Below, piece after piece: positions 1 to 9,011 of a DNA stretch of 64,000 nt. Below the pieces are notes generated by a model. That model was not told the DNA's origin. It did no database searches and worked only from the letters and a program-made list of their open reading frames with translations. The stretch comes from Roseisolibacter agri (GTDB taxonomy: Bacteria > Gemmatimonadota > Gemmatimonadetes > Gemmatimonadales > Gemmatimonadaceae). Each line of letters opens with the position of its first letter. Positions within the stretch are counted from its first letter, which is position 1. The stretch spans positions 806,001 through 870,000 of the forward strand of contig NZ_BRXS01000002.1 of NCBI RefSeq assembly GCF_030159095.1. Direction: 5' to 3'. A program made the position numbers and the translations under genes.

Positions 1-1275
1 CCCGTCGCGCGCGGCGACGTCGCGGGGCTCACGGTCGTCGTGCGGCGCGGCGGCGACACGCTGCTGGCGCGCGGCTACGGCCACGTCGACCTCGCGCGCG
101 CGGTGCCGATGACGGTCGACCGCGTCTTCCCGATCGCGTCGCTCACGAAGCAGGTCGCGGCGGCCGCGGTGCTGCGGCTGGTGGAGCGCGGCGTGGTGGG
201 GCTGGACGACGACGTCAGGCGCCACGTGCCCGACGCGCCGACGCAGGGCCGCCGCATCACCGTGCGCCAGCTGCTGACGCACACCGCGGGGCTGCCGGAC
301 TTCGCGGACCGGCCGGACCCGGACTCCACCCGTGCGCGCGACGTGCGCCCCATGGAGACGCTCGCGCGCGTGCGCGGGCTGCCCCTCGACTTCGCGCCCG
401 GCACGCAGCTTCGCTACTCCAACACCGGCTACCTCCTGCTCGGCATGCTGCTGGAGCGGCACGCGGGCGTGAGCTTCGCCGAGCACGTGACGCGAACGCT
501 GCTGCGCCCGGCGGGCGCGGCGACGGCGGGCTACTGCGGCGTGCGCGCGGGCGCGACGGCGCCGGTGTCGGGGCATCGCCGGACCCGCGAGGGGCTGCGC
601 GTCGTCGAGCGGCCGCTGCATCCGAGCGTCGCGCACGCGGCGGGCGGCACGCACCTGTGCGCGTCGGCGCTCGACCTGGCGGCGTGGAACGACGCGCTCC
701 ATCGCGGCCGCGTGCTGGCGCCGGCGTCCTACGCGGCGATGACGACGGGCGCGCTGGTGCGCGGCGCGGGCGCCGACACGCTGCGCGCGCGCTACGGCTT
801 CGGCCTCGCGCTGTCGACGCTGGCGGGGCGGCGCGCGCGGCACCACGGCGGCGACGTCGGCGGCTACGCGTCCTACCTCGCGTACCTGCCCGACGACTCG
901 CTCTCGATCGTGCTGCTGCTGAACACCGAGGGCCCGGTGCGCCACGTCGCGCTCGCCGAGCAGCTGATCGCGGCCGCGCTCGGTCCGGCGGCGCCCGAGC
1001 GCGAGACGCCGGTGCGCGCCTCGCCGGCGACGCTGGACGCGCTGGCCGGCGCGTACGGCGACGGGCCGGCCGCGTTCGCGCGCTCGGGCGACGGGCTGGC
1101 GTTCGTGTGGGATGGCGGCCCGCCGGAGCCGATGCGGCAGGTGGCGCCGCTCGCGTTCACCAATGGCGCGAGCCGGTTCACCTTCGTCGTGCGGCCGGGC
1201 GCGCCGCCGGCGGTGTGGGCCGACCTCACGTACGTCGTCGCGCGGTGGACGCGGCGCGGGGCCGCGGGGCGCTGA
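1..1275 (+). CDS. Serine hydrolase, beta-lactamase/penicillin-binding-like (5' partial)
   Basis: The frame is open to the left edge of the window, so the N-terminus and any signal peptide are missing; 424 residues are visible. The SxxK nucleophile motif is SLTK (visible residue ~47), the second motif is YSN (~139), and a late HHGGDVGG segment (~281) takes the place of the KTG-like motif. This order is typical of the class C beta-lactamase / D-aminopeptidase-like serine hydrolase family (Pfam Beta-lactamase). Most members act in the periplasm as peptidases or esterases, not as resistance enzymes, so the substrate is not predictable. The C-terminal ~90 residues look like the small extra domain often found after the catalytic domain. 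The gene ends just before a strong palindrome (1341-1370). Confidence 0.88.
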   Translation, partial: PVARGDVAGLTVVVRRGGDTLLARGYGHVDLARAVPMTVDRVFPIASLTKQVAAAAVLRLVERGVVGLDDDVRRHVPDAPTQGRRITVRQLLTHTAGLPDFADRPDPDSTRARDVRPMETLARVRGLPLDFAPGTQLRYSNTGYLLLGMLLERHAGVSFAEHVTRTLLRPAGAATAGYCGVRAGATAPVSGHRRTREGLRVVERPLHPSVAHAAGGTHLCASALDLAAWNDALHRGRVLAPASYAAMTTGALVRGAGADTLRARYGFGLALSTLAGRRARHHGGDVGGYASYLAYLPDDSLSIVLLLNTEGPVRHVALAEQLIAAALGPAAPERETPVRASPATLDALAGAYGDGPAAFARSGDGLAFVWDGGPPEPMRQVAPLAFTNGASRFTFVVRPGAPPAVWADLTYVVARWTRRGAAGR

Positions 1276-1340
1276 CGCCCGTCGGGGCAGCGCGCGGGGC
1301 GCGTGACATCCGGGACGCGTGACGCCATGGGGTACGACGA

Positions 1341-1370
1341 AGGGCGGGCCATCGATCGATGGCCCGCCTT
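1341..1370. terminator. Palindromic hairpin after the serine hydrolase gene
   Basis: GGCGGGCCATCGAT and its reverse complement meet at 1355/1356, giving 13 G-C or A-T pairs, then a G-T and an A-T pair at the outer end. It lies 66 bases after the stop codon. Only a short TTCGT follows, so it is a terminator by structure rather than by a U-run. Confidence 0.6.
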
Positions 1371-1398
1371 CGTGTCGTGCGGATGACCGGGAACGGCA

Positions 1399-1450
1399 TC
1401 GCGGAGGGTGGACCGGGCGCCTCGCGGCGTGCCCGGTCCACCCTCCGCGA
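1399..1450 (-). terminator. Terminator of the cold-shock gene
   Basis: A perfect 20-bp inverted repeat (arms 1399-1418 and 1431-1450) with a 12-base loop starts 8 bases beyond the stop codon of the minus-strand cold-shock gene. No T-run follows, as is common in very GC-rich genomes. Confidence 0.75.
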
Positions 1451-1458
1451 CGAGGAGC

Positions 1459-1842
1459 TCAGTAGTCCCGGCCGCCGCGCCCGCCGCCGTAGTCGCCGCC
1501 GCCGCCACGGCCGCCGCGACCGCCGCCGCCACCACCGTAGCCGCCACCACCGCCGTAGCCGCCGCCACCACCGCCGCCGCCGTAGTCACCACGGCCGCCG
1601 CGGCCGCCGCCACCGCCGCCGCCCGGGGTGCCGCCGCCGAGCCGGGTCACGTTCTCCGCCTGGGGGCCCTTCTGGCCCTGCGCCACGTCGAACTCGACCT
1701 TCTCGCCTTCGTCGAGCGACTTGTAGCCCGTTCCCTGAATCGCGGTGTGGTGGACGAACACGTCCTTGCTACCGTCCTCGGGCGCGATGAAGCCGAAGCC
1801 CTTGTCGTTGTTGAACCACTTCACGGTTCCCATCATGCGCAT
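1459..1842 (-). CDS. Cold-shock domain protein with an RGG/YGG glycine-rich tail
   Basis: A 127-residue protein. Residues ~1-68 are a complete cold-shock domain: [15 protein letters not shown] carries RNP-1 and DVFVHHTAI carries RNP-2. The domain binds single-stranded RNA/DNA and acts as an RNA chaperone. Residues ~70-127 are almost only G, Y, R and D in RGG and YGG repeats. Canonical CspA proteins stop at ~70 residues, so the tail is an addition resembling glycine-rich RNA-binding proteins of plants and cyanobacteria. The ATG at 1842 is chosen because GGAG (1852-1855) lies 9 bases upstream; an ATG at 1857 would remove that site. A strong terminator follows. The gene is monocistronic. Confidence 0.93.
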   Translation of the reverse strand: MRMMGTVKWFNNDKGFGFIAPEDGSKDVFVHHTAIQGTGYKSLDEGEKVEFDVAQGQKGPQAENVTRLGGGTPGGGGGGGRGGRGDYGGGGGGGGYGGGGGYGGGGGGRGGRGGGGDYGGGRGGRDY

Positions 1843-2194
1843 GGTGCTCGTCTCCATACCGAGATCGTGGGGAGGAGGACCGCTCTGGCCCTCCCAACCC
1901 CGGAGTGCGCCCCGCCGGTGTGCGGGGTGTGCGGGGGCGCGGTCGTGCGGTTACAGTCTCGCCCTCCGGGATGCGTGCTTCCCATAGCAACCGGGACGCC
2001 ACCGCGCCGGAGAGGACGGTCCGATCGTCCCGGCCGCGTGACAGCATGATGTGATGGGGAGCGGTTTCGCACCACCGGGAATCGTGACGCAGAACGCAGA
2101 ATCATCAGCCGGGCGCGGCCGTGTCGGCCCTGTATGGCCCCGCTTCGGCCCGTCACGCCCCCGCGCGGCACCCCATCCGGTCATCGTGCCCGCC

Positions 2195-2345
2195 CTTCGC
2201 CTGTTGGTGAGGATCCGGATGCTCCGGATGATGCGGATGCTCCGGATCGCCCCGAGTAGCGCACGGGGCGTCGCCGCCACGGAGAGCGATCCGGACGATC
2301 CGTTCAGATCCGAAGCATCCGTACCCTCACCAAAGGGTGAGGGGG
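2195..2345. repeat. Family A intergenic palindrome, copy A1
   Basis: A long imperfect hairpin. The left arm (2204-2252, with two GGATGCTCCGGAT motifs) pairs with the right arm (2285-2337, ending in AAGCATCCGTACCCTCACCAAA). The centre carries GGCGTCGCCGCC, the reverse complement of the GGCGGCGACGCC core seen in copies A2 and A4. Copies A2-A4 lie at 33564, 36352 and 44836. A1 lies downstream of the bestrophin gene and lacks clear outer GCTGCGT repeats; only a degenerate ACGCAGCACCCAGC remains near 2378. The rest of the 1843-2397 gap shows only GC-rich sequence. Confidence 0.8.
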
Positions 2346-2397
2346 TCTGCCACGCCCACGTGTCCCGAGCGGTCATGCACGCAGCACCCAGCCACCT

Positions 2398-3231
2398 CTA
2401 CCCTGGCTCGACCCCCAGCAGCTCGTGCACGTCGCGCCTCGCGCGCGCCGCGATGTCGTCCAGCGGCAGGTCGTTGGGGTCGGTGCCGAACGGCTCCTCG
2501 ATCTCCACCGCCAGCAGCTCCAACCCCATCGTCGCGAAGAAGGTCATCATGCTGGCGATGATCGTCGCGTAGCGGAACTCGCGCACCAGCCCGAACGGCA
2601 GCACCAGCGCGTACAGCAGCACGAACTGCTTCACGTACGAGCTGTACGAGAACGGGATCGGCGTGTTGCGGATCCGCTCGCACGCGCCCGTCACGTCGTC
2701 GTACGCGACCAGCAGCGGCGTCAGCGCGACCGCCGCCTCGCGCGGCAGCGCGCCGATCAGCACGTCGCCGTGCACCTGCCGCGACAGGTCGCGCACGAGC
2801 TGGTTGGGGACGTGCGGCCCGTCCGCCGTGCGCGCGCGGCGCAGGTGCGCGGCCAGCGCCGCCGGGAACGCCGCCATCATCGCGGCGTACACGCGGCGCT
2901 GCGGCGCGTCGGGCGCGAGCTGCGCGTCCAGCTGGTGCGCCAGCGCGCGCGACACGTTCAGCAGCTGGCCCCACAGCCGCCGTCCTTCCCACCACCGGTC
3001 GTACGCGGTGTTCGTGCGGAACACCAGCAGCAGGCCGAGGATGATCCCGAGGATCGACAGGAAGGACGGGCCGATCGGGAGCGCGACGCGCACCACGTCG
3101 AGCTCGATCCACGCCACCAGCCCGCCCCACACGCCCGCCAGCAGCACGTCGATGGCGAGCGTGCGGAAGACGGGGCTGCGCGGGAAGTCGAGGAGGACGC
3201 GGACCCAGTTCTTCGGGTCGTAGGTGATCAC
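2398..3231 (-). CDS. Bestrophin-family anion channel
   Basis: A 277-residue integral membrane protein of the bestrophin/UPF0187 (YneE) family. The signature is FRTNTAYDRWWEGRRLWGQL at ~76-95, with hydrophobic segments near residues 25-45, 50-70 and in the 205-245 region. Bacterial members form pentameric ion channels; eukaryotic relatives conduct chloride and bicarbonate. The start is GTG at 3231, since no in-frame ATG precedes the conserved YDPKNW N-terminus; no clear ribosome site is visible. The gene lies 45 bases downstream of, and in the same direction as, a beta-carbonic anhydrase gene, which makes a bicarbonate role plausible (inference). Confidence 0.9.
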   Translation of the reverse strand: MITYDPKNWVRVLLDFPRSPVFRTLAIDVLLAGVWGGLVAWIELDVVRVALPIGPSFLSILGIILGLLLVFRTNTAYDRWWEGRRLWGQLLNVSRALAHQLDAQLAPDAPQRRVYAAMMAAFPAALAAHLRRARTADGPHVPNQLVRDLSRQVHGDVLIGALPREAAVALTPLLVAYDDVTGACERIRNTPIPFSYSSYVKQFVLLYALVLPFGLVREFRYATIIASMMTFFATMGLELLAVEIEEPFGTDPNDLPLDDIAARARRDVHELLGVEPG

Positions 3232-3276
3232 GCGGTCAACGTACGCTCGACGGGCGCATCGCGCGCCCGCGCACGC

Positions 3277-3948
3277 TCAGATGCCGGTCGCCGCGCGGCG
3301 CCGCGCGCCCTCGGCGTCGCCGTTCACGGCGTGCTCCGCGATCGCGACGAACGCCTGCGTCTCGAGGTCGTACGCGAACACCTCGCCCGTCTCGATCTTG
3401 TAGACCCAGCCGTGCAGGTGCAGGTCGCCGCGGCGCAGGCGCGAGGCGACCACCGGCAGCGTGCGCAGGTGCTCCAGCTGCACGAGCACGTTCTCCTCGA
3501 TCGCCGCCACGAGCTTCCGGTCCTCCGGCAGGTGCCCGTAGTGGTCGGTGACGATGCGGCGCGTCGTGGCCGCGTGCTCCAGCCACCCGGCGACCGCGGG
3601 CAGCTCCGTCAGCGACTCGGGGTGCAGCAGCCCCTTCATCGCGCCGCAGTGCGTGTGGCCGCAGACGATGATGTCCTTCACGCCGAGCGCGCCGACGGCG
3701 TACTCGATGGTCGCGACCTCGCCGCTGGTCGTCCCGCCGGCGAGCGGGATGATGTTGCCCGCGTTGCGCAGGATGAACAGGTCGCCCGGGCGCGAGCGCG
3801 TCAGCAGGTTCGGATCGATGCGCGAGTCCGAGCACGTGATGAACAGCGTCTCGGGCGACTGCCGCTCGGCCAGCTGCTCGAAGAGCGTCGCGAGCGGGCG
3901 GAAGTCCTCGGTCTGGAACTGGTGGATGCCGCGGATGAGCTGCTGCAT
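3277..3948 (-). CDS. Beta-class carbonic anhydrase
   Basis: A 223-residue enzyme catalysing reversible CO2 hydration to bicarbonate. Zinc ligands are in place: Cys39 in TCSDSR (also giving the Asp41/Arg43 dyad), and His98 and Cys101 in CGHTHCGAM. The NAG motif (RNAGN, ~61-65) is present. Length and motif spacing match plant-type/Can enzymes. The ATG at 3948 opens MQQLIRGI. It is probably co-transcribed with the bestrophin gene downstream. The upstream region (3949-4172) is shared with the divergent copper operon. Confidence 0.95.
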   Translation of the reverse strand: MQQLIRGIHQFQTEDFRPLATLFEQLAERQSPETLFITCSDSRIDPNLLTRSRPGDLFILRNAGNIIPLAGGTTSGEVATIEYAVGALGVKDIIVCGHTHCGAMKGLLHPESLTELPAVAGWLEHAATTRRIVTDHYGHLPEDRKLVAAIEENVLVQLEHLRTLPVVASRLRRGDLHLHGWVYKIETGEVFAYDLETQAFVAIAEHAVNGDAEGARRRAATGI

Positions 3949-4093
3949 GAGTTGTTCGGGAGTCGGTCGGGGATGTGCCGTATCGCGCGGGTTGGCGCGC
4001 CGGGAATGCTAGGTGCTTCGGGGCGCGCCGTCTGTCGGAAGCCGGCGCCGACCGTGTAGGACCGCGACGTACGCGCCATGGCGGCCGGAGGGA

Positions 4094-4122
4094 TTGCATG
4101 CCCCTGGGGGGTATCCTAGATT
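4094..4122 (+). promoter_or_regulatory. Promoter of the copper operon
   Basis: TTGCAT (4094-4099) and TAGATT (4117-4122) are separated by exactly 17 bases and read towards copZ. The spacer is filled by a CCCCTGGGGGG operator half, so a repressor bound there would block RNA polymerase. Confidence 0.6.
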
Positions 4123-4144
4123 GCTCTTACCCCCTGGGGGTATC
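4097..4144. promoter_or_regulatory. Two CsoR-type copper operators
   Basis: TACCCCCTGGGGGTA (4128-4142) is a near-perfect palindrome, and TGCCCCTGGGGGGTA (4099-4113) is a slightly weaker copy about 30 bases upstream. They match the G/C-tract pseudo-palindromes flanked by TA that CsoR repressors bind (for example before B. subtilis copZA). One lies between the -35 and -10 boxes and the other just downstream of the -10. A csoR gene closes the same operon, so this is very likely autoregulation relieved by Cu(I). Confidence 0.8.
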
Positions 4145-4172
4145 GCCCACCCGTCCGGCAGGAGTACACGAC

Positions 4173-4433
4173 ATGGAGACCATCGCCCTCGCGATCACCG
4201 GCATGTCCTGCGGCCACTGCGTCGCCGGCGTCCGACGCGCCCTCGCCGCGGTGCCGGGCGTCGCGGTGCAGGACGTCCGCATCGGCGGCGCCACCGTCAC
4301 CACGGACGGCGTGTCGGCGGCCACCCTCCTCACGGCGGTCGAGGACGCCGGCTACCAGGCCACCGTCGTCGATTCCGCGGCTCCGAGCGCGCCGGCCGAG
4401 CCGCTGCACGCGCTCCGGAGGGCCGCGCCATGA
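4173..4433 (+). CDS. copZ: CopZ-like copper chaperone (HMA domain)
   Basis: An 86-residue cytosolic protein with one heavy-metal-associated domain. The Cu(I)-binding motif is GMSCGHC near residue 10, in the usual loop after the first strand. The C-terminal ~18 residues (SAPSAPAEP...) are a non-conserved tail. The start is ATG 4173 with GGAG (4160-4163) upstream; a longer frame to 3975 would run through the promoter and operators. It overlaps the next gene by ATGA (4430-4433), so translation is coupled. Its expected role is to pass Cu(I) to CopA. Confidence 0.92.
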   Translation: METIALAITGMSCGHCVAGVRRALAAVPGVAVQDVRIGGATVTTDGVSAATLLTAVEDAGYQATVVDSAAPSAPAEPLHALRRAAP

Positions 4434-4822
4434 CCACGGTCGACTGGCTGGTGCTGGCTGGCGGGGCCGCCGGCATCGCGTGGGTGAACTGGTACTTCTT
4501 CCTCGCGCAGCGGACCGCGGCGGTCGCCACCGTGGCCAGCGGCGCCACCGCGGCCGGCGCGCCGCAGGAGGCCACGATCGCCGTGCACGGCGGCTACACG
4601 CCCGCGGTCGTGCGCGTGAAGGCCGGCCGGCCCGTGCGCCTGACCTTCGACCGCCAGGAGACCTCGAGCTGCTCCGAGGAGGTCGTGTTCGGGGACTTCG
4701 GCGTGCGCCGCTTCCTCCCCGCGCACCAGCGCACCGTCGTCGAGGTGACGCCGCCGGCCGCGGGCACGTACGAGTTCACGTGCGGCATGGGCATGCTGCG
4801 CGGAAAGCTCGTCGCCGAGTGA
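4430..4822 (+). CDS. Membrane-anchored cupredoxin-like protein
   Basis: A 130-residue protein with an N-terminal hydrophobic segment (~6-26, [18 protein letters not shown]) followed by a cupredoxin fold (~45-130). Candidate copper ligands are the Cys in SSCSEEV and the Cys-Gly-Met-Gly-Met run in [10 protein letters not shown] near the C-terminus. A fully canonical type 1 His-Cys-His-Met set is not present. This resembles the cupredoxin domain found next to copper ATPases or fused to them (EfeO/Cupredoxin_1-like). It lies between copZ and copA with overlaps or short gaps, so it probably takes part in periplasmic copper handling or delivery to CopA. Confidence 0.8.
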   Translation: MTTVDWLVLAGGAAGIAWVNWYFFLAQRTAAVATVASGATAAGAPQEATIAVHGGYTPAVVRVKAGRPVRLTFDRQETSSCSEEVVFGDFGVRRFLPAHQRTVVEVTPPAAGTYEFTCGMGMLRGKLVAE

Positions 4823-4835
4823 GGAGAGGCATCCC

Positions 4836-7241
4836 ATGACCACCACGCAGACGCCCGCACCTGCCGCGCCGTCCGAGCGCGTCGTCATTCCCGTGACCGG
4901 GATGACGTGCGCCGCGTGCCAGGGGCGCGTGCAGCGGACGCTGAGCCGGACGCCCGGCGTCGTCGACGCGAGCGTGAACCTGATGATGGGCAACGCGACC
5001 GTGTCGTACGACCCGGCCGCGGTCACGCCCGACGCCCTCGTCGCGACGATCCGCGACACCGGCTACGGCGCCGAGCTGCCGCGGCCCGACGTGTCGGCGT
5101 TCGACGAGCAGGCGGCGCGCGACCACGCGCAGACGGAGGAGTTCCACGACCTGCGCACGAAGGCGATCGCCAGCGGCGTCGTCGGCGCGCTGGCGATGGT
5201 GCTGTCGATGCCGCTGATGGTCGCCGAGACGCACGGCGTCGTCGCCGACCCGTTCATGCGCTGGGCGATGCACGCGCTGACGCCCGCGCTGCGCGGCGTC
5301 GCGCCATGGCTGTACGCGATCCCCGCGGCCGCGATCTCGTGGACGCTGCTCGTGGTCACGCTGGGCGTGATGGCGTGGGCGGGCCGCGACTTCTACGTGC
5401 GCGCGTGGGCGGCCTTCCGCCACCACGCGGCGGACATGAACACGCTCATCGCCGTCGGCACGGGCGCGGCGTTCGTGTACTCGGCCGTCGCGACCGTCGC
5501 GCCGCAGCTGTTCCGCGCCGCGGGGCTCGCGCCCGACGTGTACTACGAGGCGGTGGTCATCATCATCGCGCTCATCCTCACGGGCAACGCGTTCGAGGCG
5601 CGCGCGAAGCGGCAGACGTCCGCGGCGCTGCGCGCGCTGGCGGCGCTACAGCCGCCCACCGCGCGCGTCGCGCGCCCCACGCCCGACGGCGGCACCGAGG
5701 AGGTCGACCTGCCGATCGAGGCGGTGCGCGCGGGCGACGTCGTGCTGGTGCGGCCGGGCGAGCGCGTGCCGGTGGACGGCGAGGTGCTCGCGGGCGCGAG
5801 CGCGGTCGACGAGTCGATGCTGACCGGCGAGTCGATCCCGGTCGAGAAGGCGGTGGGCGACCGCGTCATCGGCGGCACGATCAACCGCACCGGGGCCTTC
5901 CGCTTCCGCGCCACCACCCTCGGCGCCGACAGCGTGCTCGCGCGCATCGTGCGGCTGATGCGCGACGCGCAGGGCTCGCGCGCGCCCATCCAGGCGCTCG
6001 CGGACCGCATCAGCGCGGTGTTCGTGCCGGTGGTGCTCTCGATCGCGATCGCGACGTTCACCGCCTGGTTCGTGGTCGCGCACGCGACCGGCACGCCCGT
6101 GGGCGCGGCGACCGTCCGCGCGTTCGCGGCGGCGGTCGCGGTGCTGATCATCGCCTGCCCCTGTGCGATGGGGCTCGCCGTGCCGACGGCGGTGATGGTC
6201 GCGACGGGCCGCGGCGCGGCGCTGGGCGTCCTGATCAAGGGCGGCGAGGCGCTGCAGCGCGCGGGCGACGTGACGACGGTGGTGCTGGACAAGACGGGCA
6301 CGGTCACGGAGGGGCGGCCGGCGGTCACCGACGTCGTCGTCGCGAACGGCGCGTCGGAGGACGAGCTGCTGCGCCTCATTGCATCCCTGGAAACCATGAG
6401 CGAGCACCCGCTGGCCGAGGCGATCGTGCGCGCGGCGCGCGACCGCGGGCTGGCGCTGGCGGCGCCGGAGACCTTCGCGTCGGCGACGGGGCGCGGCGCG
6501 ACGGGCGTGGTGGACGGCCGCGCGATCGCCGTCGGCAATGCGGCGCTGATGCGCGACTGGGCCGTCGACGTCGGGCCGCTCGCCGATGCCGCCGCGCGGC
6601 TGGCCGGCGATGGCAGGACACCGATGTACGCCGCCGTCGACGGCGCGCTCGCGGGCGTGGTCGCGGTCGCGGACCCGATCCGCGCGATGTCGCGCGACGC
6701 GATCGCTCGGCTCCGCGCGCTGGGGCTCGACGTGGTCATGCTGACGGGCGACCACCGCACGACGGCCGAGGCGATCGCGCGCGCGGCCGGCATCGCGCAC
6801 GTGGTGGCCGAGGTGCTGCCGGAGGGCAAGGTGGCCGAGGTGCGGCGCCTGCAGGCGGCGGGGCGGGTCGTCGCGATGGTGGGCGACGGCGTCAACGACG
6901 CGCCGGCGCTGGTGCAGGCCGACGTGGGCATCGCGGTCGGCAGCGGCGCGGACGTCGCGGTCGAGGCGGCGGACGTCGCGCTGATGCGCGGCGACCTCGC
7001 GGGCGCGGTGGACGCGATCGCGCTCTCGCGCCGCACCATGCGCACGATGAAGCAGAACCTGTTCTGGGCGTTCGTCTACAACGTCGTCGGCATCCCGATC
7101 GCCGCCGGCGTGCTCTATCCCGCGTTCGGGCTGCTGCTGAGCCCCATCCTCGCCAGCGCGGCGATGGCGTTCAGCTCCGTGAGCGTCGTGTCCAACAGCC
7201 TGCGGCTGCGCGGGGCGCGCCTGTCCACCTCCAGGTCGTGA
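4836..7241 (+). CDS. copA: Copper-exporting P1B-type ATPase
   Basis: An 801-residue P-type ATPase that exports Cu(I) across the inner membrane. It has one N-terminal HMA domain (GMTCAACQ, Cys25 and Cys28), then transmembrane helices, the actuator motif TGES (~330), the transmembrane metal site CPC (~441-443), the phosphorylation motif DKTGT (Asp ~485), the SEHP nucleotide-binding motif (ETMSEHPL), and the GDGVNDAP hinge (~682). All catalytic motifs are intact. GAGGAGAGG sits just before the ATG. It lies in the CsoR-controlled operon copZ-cupredoxin-copA-csoR. Confidence 0.97.
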   Translation: MTTTQTPAPAAPSERVVIPVTGMTCAACQGRVQRTLSRTPGVVDASVNLMMGNATVSYDPAAVTPDALVATIRDTGYGAELPRPDVSAFDEQAARDHAQTEEFHDLRTKAIASGVVGALAMVLSMPLMVAETHGVVADPFMRWAMHALTPALRGVAPWLYAIPAAAISWTLLVVTLGVMAWAGRDFYVRAWAAFRHHAADMNTLIAVGTGAAFVYSAVATVAPQLFRAAGLAPDVYYEAVVIIIALILTGNAFEARAKRQTSAALRALAALQPPTARVARPTPDGGTEEVDLPIEAVRAGDVVLVRPGERVPVDGEVLAGASAVDESMLTGESIPVEKAVGDRVIGGTINRTGAFRFRATTLGADSVLARIVRLMRDAQGSRAPIQALADRISAVFVPVVLSIAIATFTAWFVVAHATGTPVGAATVRAFAAAVAVLIIACPCAMGLAVPTAVMVATGRGAALGVLIKGGEALQRAGDVTTVVLDKTGTVTEGRPAVTDVVVANGASEDELLRLIASLETMSEHPLAEAIVRAARDRGLALAAPETFASATGRGATGVVDGRAIAVGNAALMRDWAVDVGPLADAAARLAGDGRTPMYAAVDGALAGVVAVADPIRAMSRDAIARLRALGLDVVMLTGDHRTTAEAIARAAGIAHVVAEVLPEGKVAEVRRLQAAGRVVAMVGDGVNDAPALVQADVGIAVGSGADVAVEAADVALMRGDLAGAVDAIALSRRTMRTMKQNLFWAFVYNVVGIPIAAGVLYPAFGLLLSPILASAAMAFSSVSVVSNSLRLRGARLSTSRS

Positions 7242-7243
7242 CC

Positions 7244-7621
7244 ATGTCGACGCACGAGCACGAGCACACCCACGCGCCGACGGCCGCCTGCGGCTGCGGC
7301 GCCGATCACGGTGCCGACCACGACGCCGAGGGGCGGAAGGCGGTCGCCGTGGACCCCGACGCCAAGACGCGGAACCTCAAGCGCCTGCGGCGCATCGAGG
7401 GGCAGGTGCGCGGGCTGCAGAAAATGGTCGAGGAGGACCGCTACTGCGCCGACGTCATGACGCAGATCTCATCGGTGCACGAGGCGCTCCGCGCCGTGGG
7501 CCGGGAGCTCATGCGCAACCACCTCAAGCACTGCGCGACCTCGGCGCTGCGCGGCACGCCCGACGAGGCGAGCGCGATGTACGACGAGCTCGTGGACCTG
7601 ATGTACCGGCACAGCCGGTGA
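7244..7621 (+). CDS. csoR: CsoR copper-sensing repressor with a His-rich N-terminus
   Basis: A 125-residue protein of the CsoR/RcnR (DUF156) family. The Cu(I) ligands are at the exact spacing of the M. tuberculosis protein: Cys68, His93, Cys97 (C-x24-H-x3-C). The DNA-facing helix region KTRNLKRLRRIEGQVRGL is typical. The first ~32 residues are unusual: a run of HEHEHTH, CGCG and HGADHD that could bind extra metal; ordinary CsoR proteins lack this. The ATG lies 2 bases after the copA stop. It very likely represses this operon through the two operators at 4097-4144. Confidence 0.95.
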   Translation: MSTHEHEHTHAPTAACGCGADHGADHDAEGRKAVAVDPDAKTRNLKRLRRIEGQVRGLQKMVEEDRYCADVMTQISSVHEALRAVGRELMRNHLKHCATSALRGTPDEASAMYDELVDLMYRHSR

Positions 7622-7654
7622 CGGCCGATGACGGCGGGTGACCGCCGTCGGCCG
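7622..7654 (+). terminator. Probable terminator after csoR
   Basis: CGGCCGATGACGGCGG pairs with CCGCCGTCGGCCG, leaving a small bulge, directly after the csoR stop codon. Confidence 0.5.
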
Positions 7655-7675
7655 ACCCGCTAGCTTCCGCGCGTG

Positions 7676-8044
7676 ATGTCCCGCCTCCGCACCGCCGTCG
7701 CCCTGCTGTGCCACGTCCTGCTGCTCCACGTGAGCGTGCTGGGCGGCGGCATGGCGTGCGCGAGCCCCGCGTCGGCGACGCCTGTCGCGGCTGCCGCCTC
7801 CCACGCCGCGGCGGATCACGGCGCACATCACGACGCCGCTGACGAGCGAGACGCGCCGGCGCCGCACCATGACGGCGCGCCCACGCACTGCATCACCGCG
7901 GCCGGCTGCGCCGCCGTCGCGGTGGCCGCGCCCGCGGTGACGCCCGCGTCGCTCGCGTCCGTGCACGCGGAAGTCTCGCGCGTGCGCGTGCGCGTGCCCG
8001 CCTCCACGCGCGCCGCGCCCGAGCCGCCGCCGCCGCGCGCCTGA
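7676..8044 (+). CDS. Small secreted His-rich protein, function unknown
   Basis: A 122-residue protein. Residues 1-~28 form a signal-peptide-like hydrophobic stretch (VALLCHVLLLHVSVLGGGMA). It is followed by an Ala/His-rich region with HAAADHGAHHD and HHDGAPTH, then an AAGCAAVAV segment and a Pro-rich end. No domain is recognised; it recalls small DUF2946-like proteins linked to copper loci. Its position directly after csoR, and its histidines, suggest periplasmic metal binding (inference). An adjacent GTG at 7673 is an equally possible start. Confidence 0.6.
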   Translation: MSRLRTAVALLCHVLLLHVSVLGGGMACASPASATPVAAAASHAAADHGAHHDAADERDAPAPHHDGAPTHCITAAGCAAVAVAAPAVTPASLASVHAEVSRVRVRVPASTRAAPEPPPPRA

Positions 8045-8153
8045 TCGACCCGCACGCCGGCGCATCGCCGGCGCGTGCCGCGCGCGCTTCCCGCGCGCTC
8101 CACTCGCTCGCGTGCGCGCGGGCGACCATGGTCGATCCCTTCACGCAGGACGC

Positions 8154-9011
8154 ATGTCTCCGAAGCCTTCCGCCCCGCCGGCGCCGCGCGCCGGCCGAGG
8201 GCTCGTGGCCGCCTCGCGCGCGGCCGCCTCGCTCGCAGCGCTCGCATCGCTCGTCGCGCGGCCCGCCGCCGCGCAGACCGACTACTACAACACCGACGCC
8301 GGCCGCCCCATCACGGTCGAGGACGCGTATCCCGTCGAGCGCCGCGCGCTCGAGCTGCAGCTCGCGCCGCTGCGCCTGGAGCGCGCGCGCGGCGGCACGT
8401 ACCACTGGGGCGTGGAGCCGGAGGTCGCCGTCGGCATCCTCCCGCGCACGCAGCTCGAGGTCGGGCTGCCGTTCGCGTTCGTCGAGCGGGGCGCGCAGCG
8501 CGCGTCCGGGCTGGCGGGCGTCGAGCTGTCGGTGCTCCACAACCTGAACGTCGAGACGGCGCTCCCCGCGCTCGCCGTCGCGGCCGACGTGCTCGTTCCC
8601 GCCGGCGGGCTCGGGCCCGAGCGCGCGTATCCGTCGGTGAAGGGGATCGCGACGCGCACGCTCCCGTGGGCGCGCTTCCACCTCAACGGGCAGTACACGT
8701 TCGGGACGGAGTCGGATGCGGGCACGGACGCGGGCACCGCGGAGCTGTCGCGCTGGCAGGCGGGCGTCGCGGTGGACCGCACGCTGCCGCTGCGATCGCT
8801 GCTGCTGACCGGCGAGGTGGTCGCGCGCCGGCCGCTGCGTGCGGACGACGCCGCCGTCGAGTGGAACTCCGGCGCCGGCGCCCGCTACCAGCTGAGCCCT
8901 CGCGTCGCCGCCGACGCGGGCGCGGGCTACCGCCTCACCGGCGACGACCGCGGCTGGTACGCGACCGTGGGCGCCGCCGTGGTGGTGGGCATGCCGTGGA
9001 GGACCCGCTGA
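8154..9011 (+). CDS. Secreted/outer-membrane beta-barrel protein of the copper locus
   Basis: A 285-residue protein with a twin-arginine-free signal peptide ending near AARPAAAQT (~40). The rest alternates short beta strands (EVAVGILPRTQLEVGLPFAF, LSPRVAADAGAGYRL) and ends in a strand (VVVGMPWRTR), the pattern of outer-membrane transporter/MetA-like barrels. No function can be named. The start is ATG 8154; the longer frame from 8112 lacks a signal peptide at its start. Its stop overlaps the next ATG (TGATG), so the two are coupled. Confidence 0.65.
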   Translation: MSPKPSAPPAPRAGRGLVAASRAAASLAALASLVARPAAAQTDYYNTDAGRPITVEDAYPVERRALELQLAPLRLERARGGTYHWGVEPEVAVGILPRTQLEVGLPFAFVERGAQRASGLAGVELSVLHNLNVETALPALAVAADVLVPAGGLGPERAYPSVKGIATRTLPWARFHLNGQYTFGTESDAGTDAGTAELSRWQAGVAVDRTLPLRSLLLTGEVVARRPLRADDAAVEWNSGAGARYQLSPRVAADAGAGYRLTGDDRGWYATVGAAVVVGMPWRTR

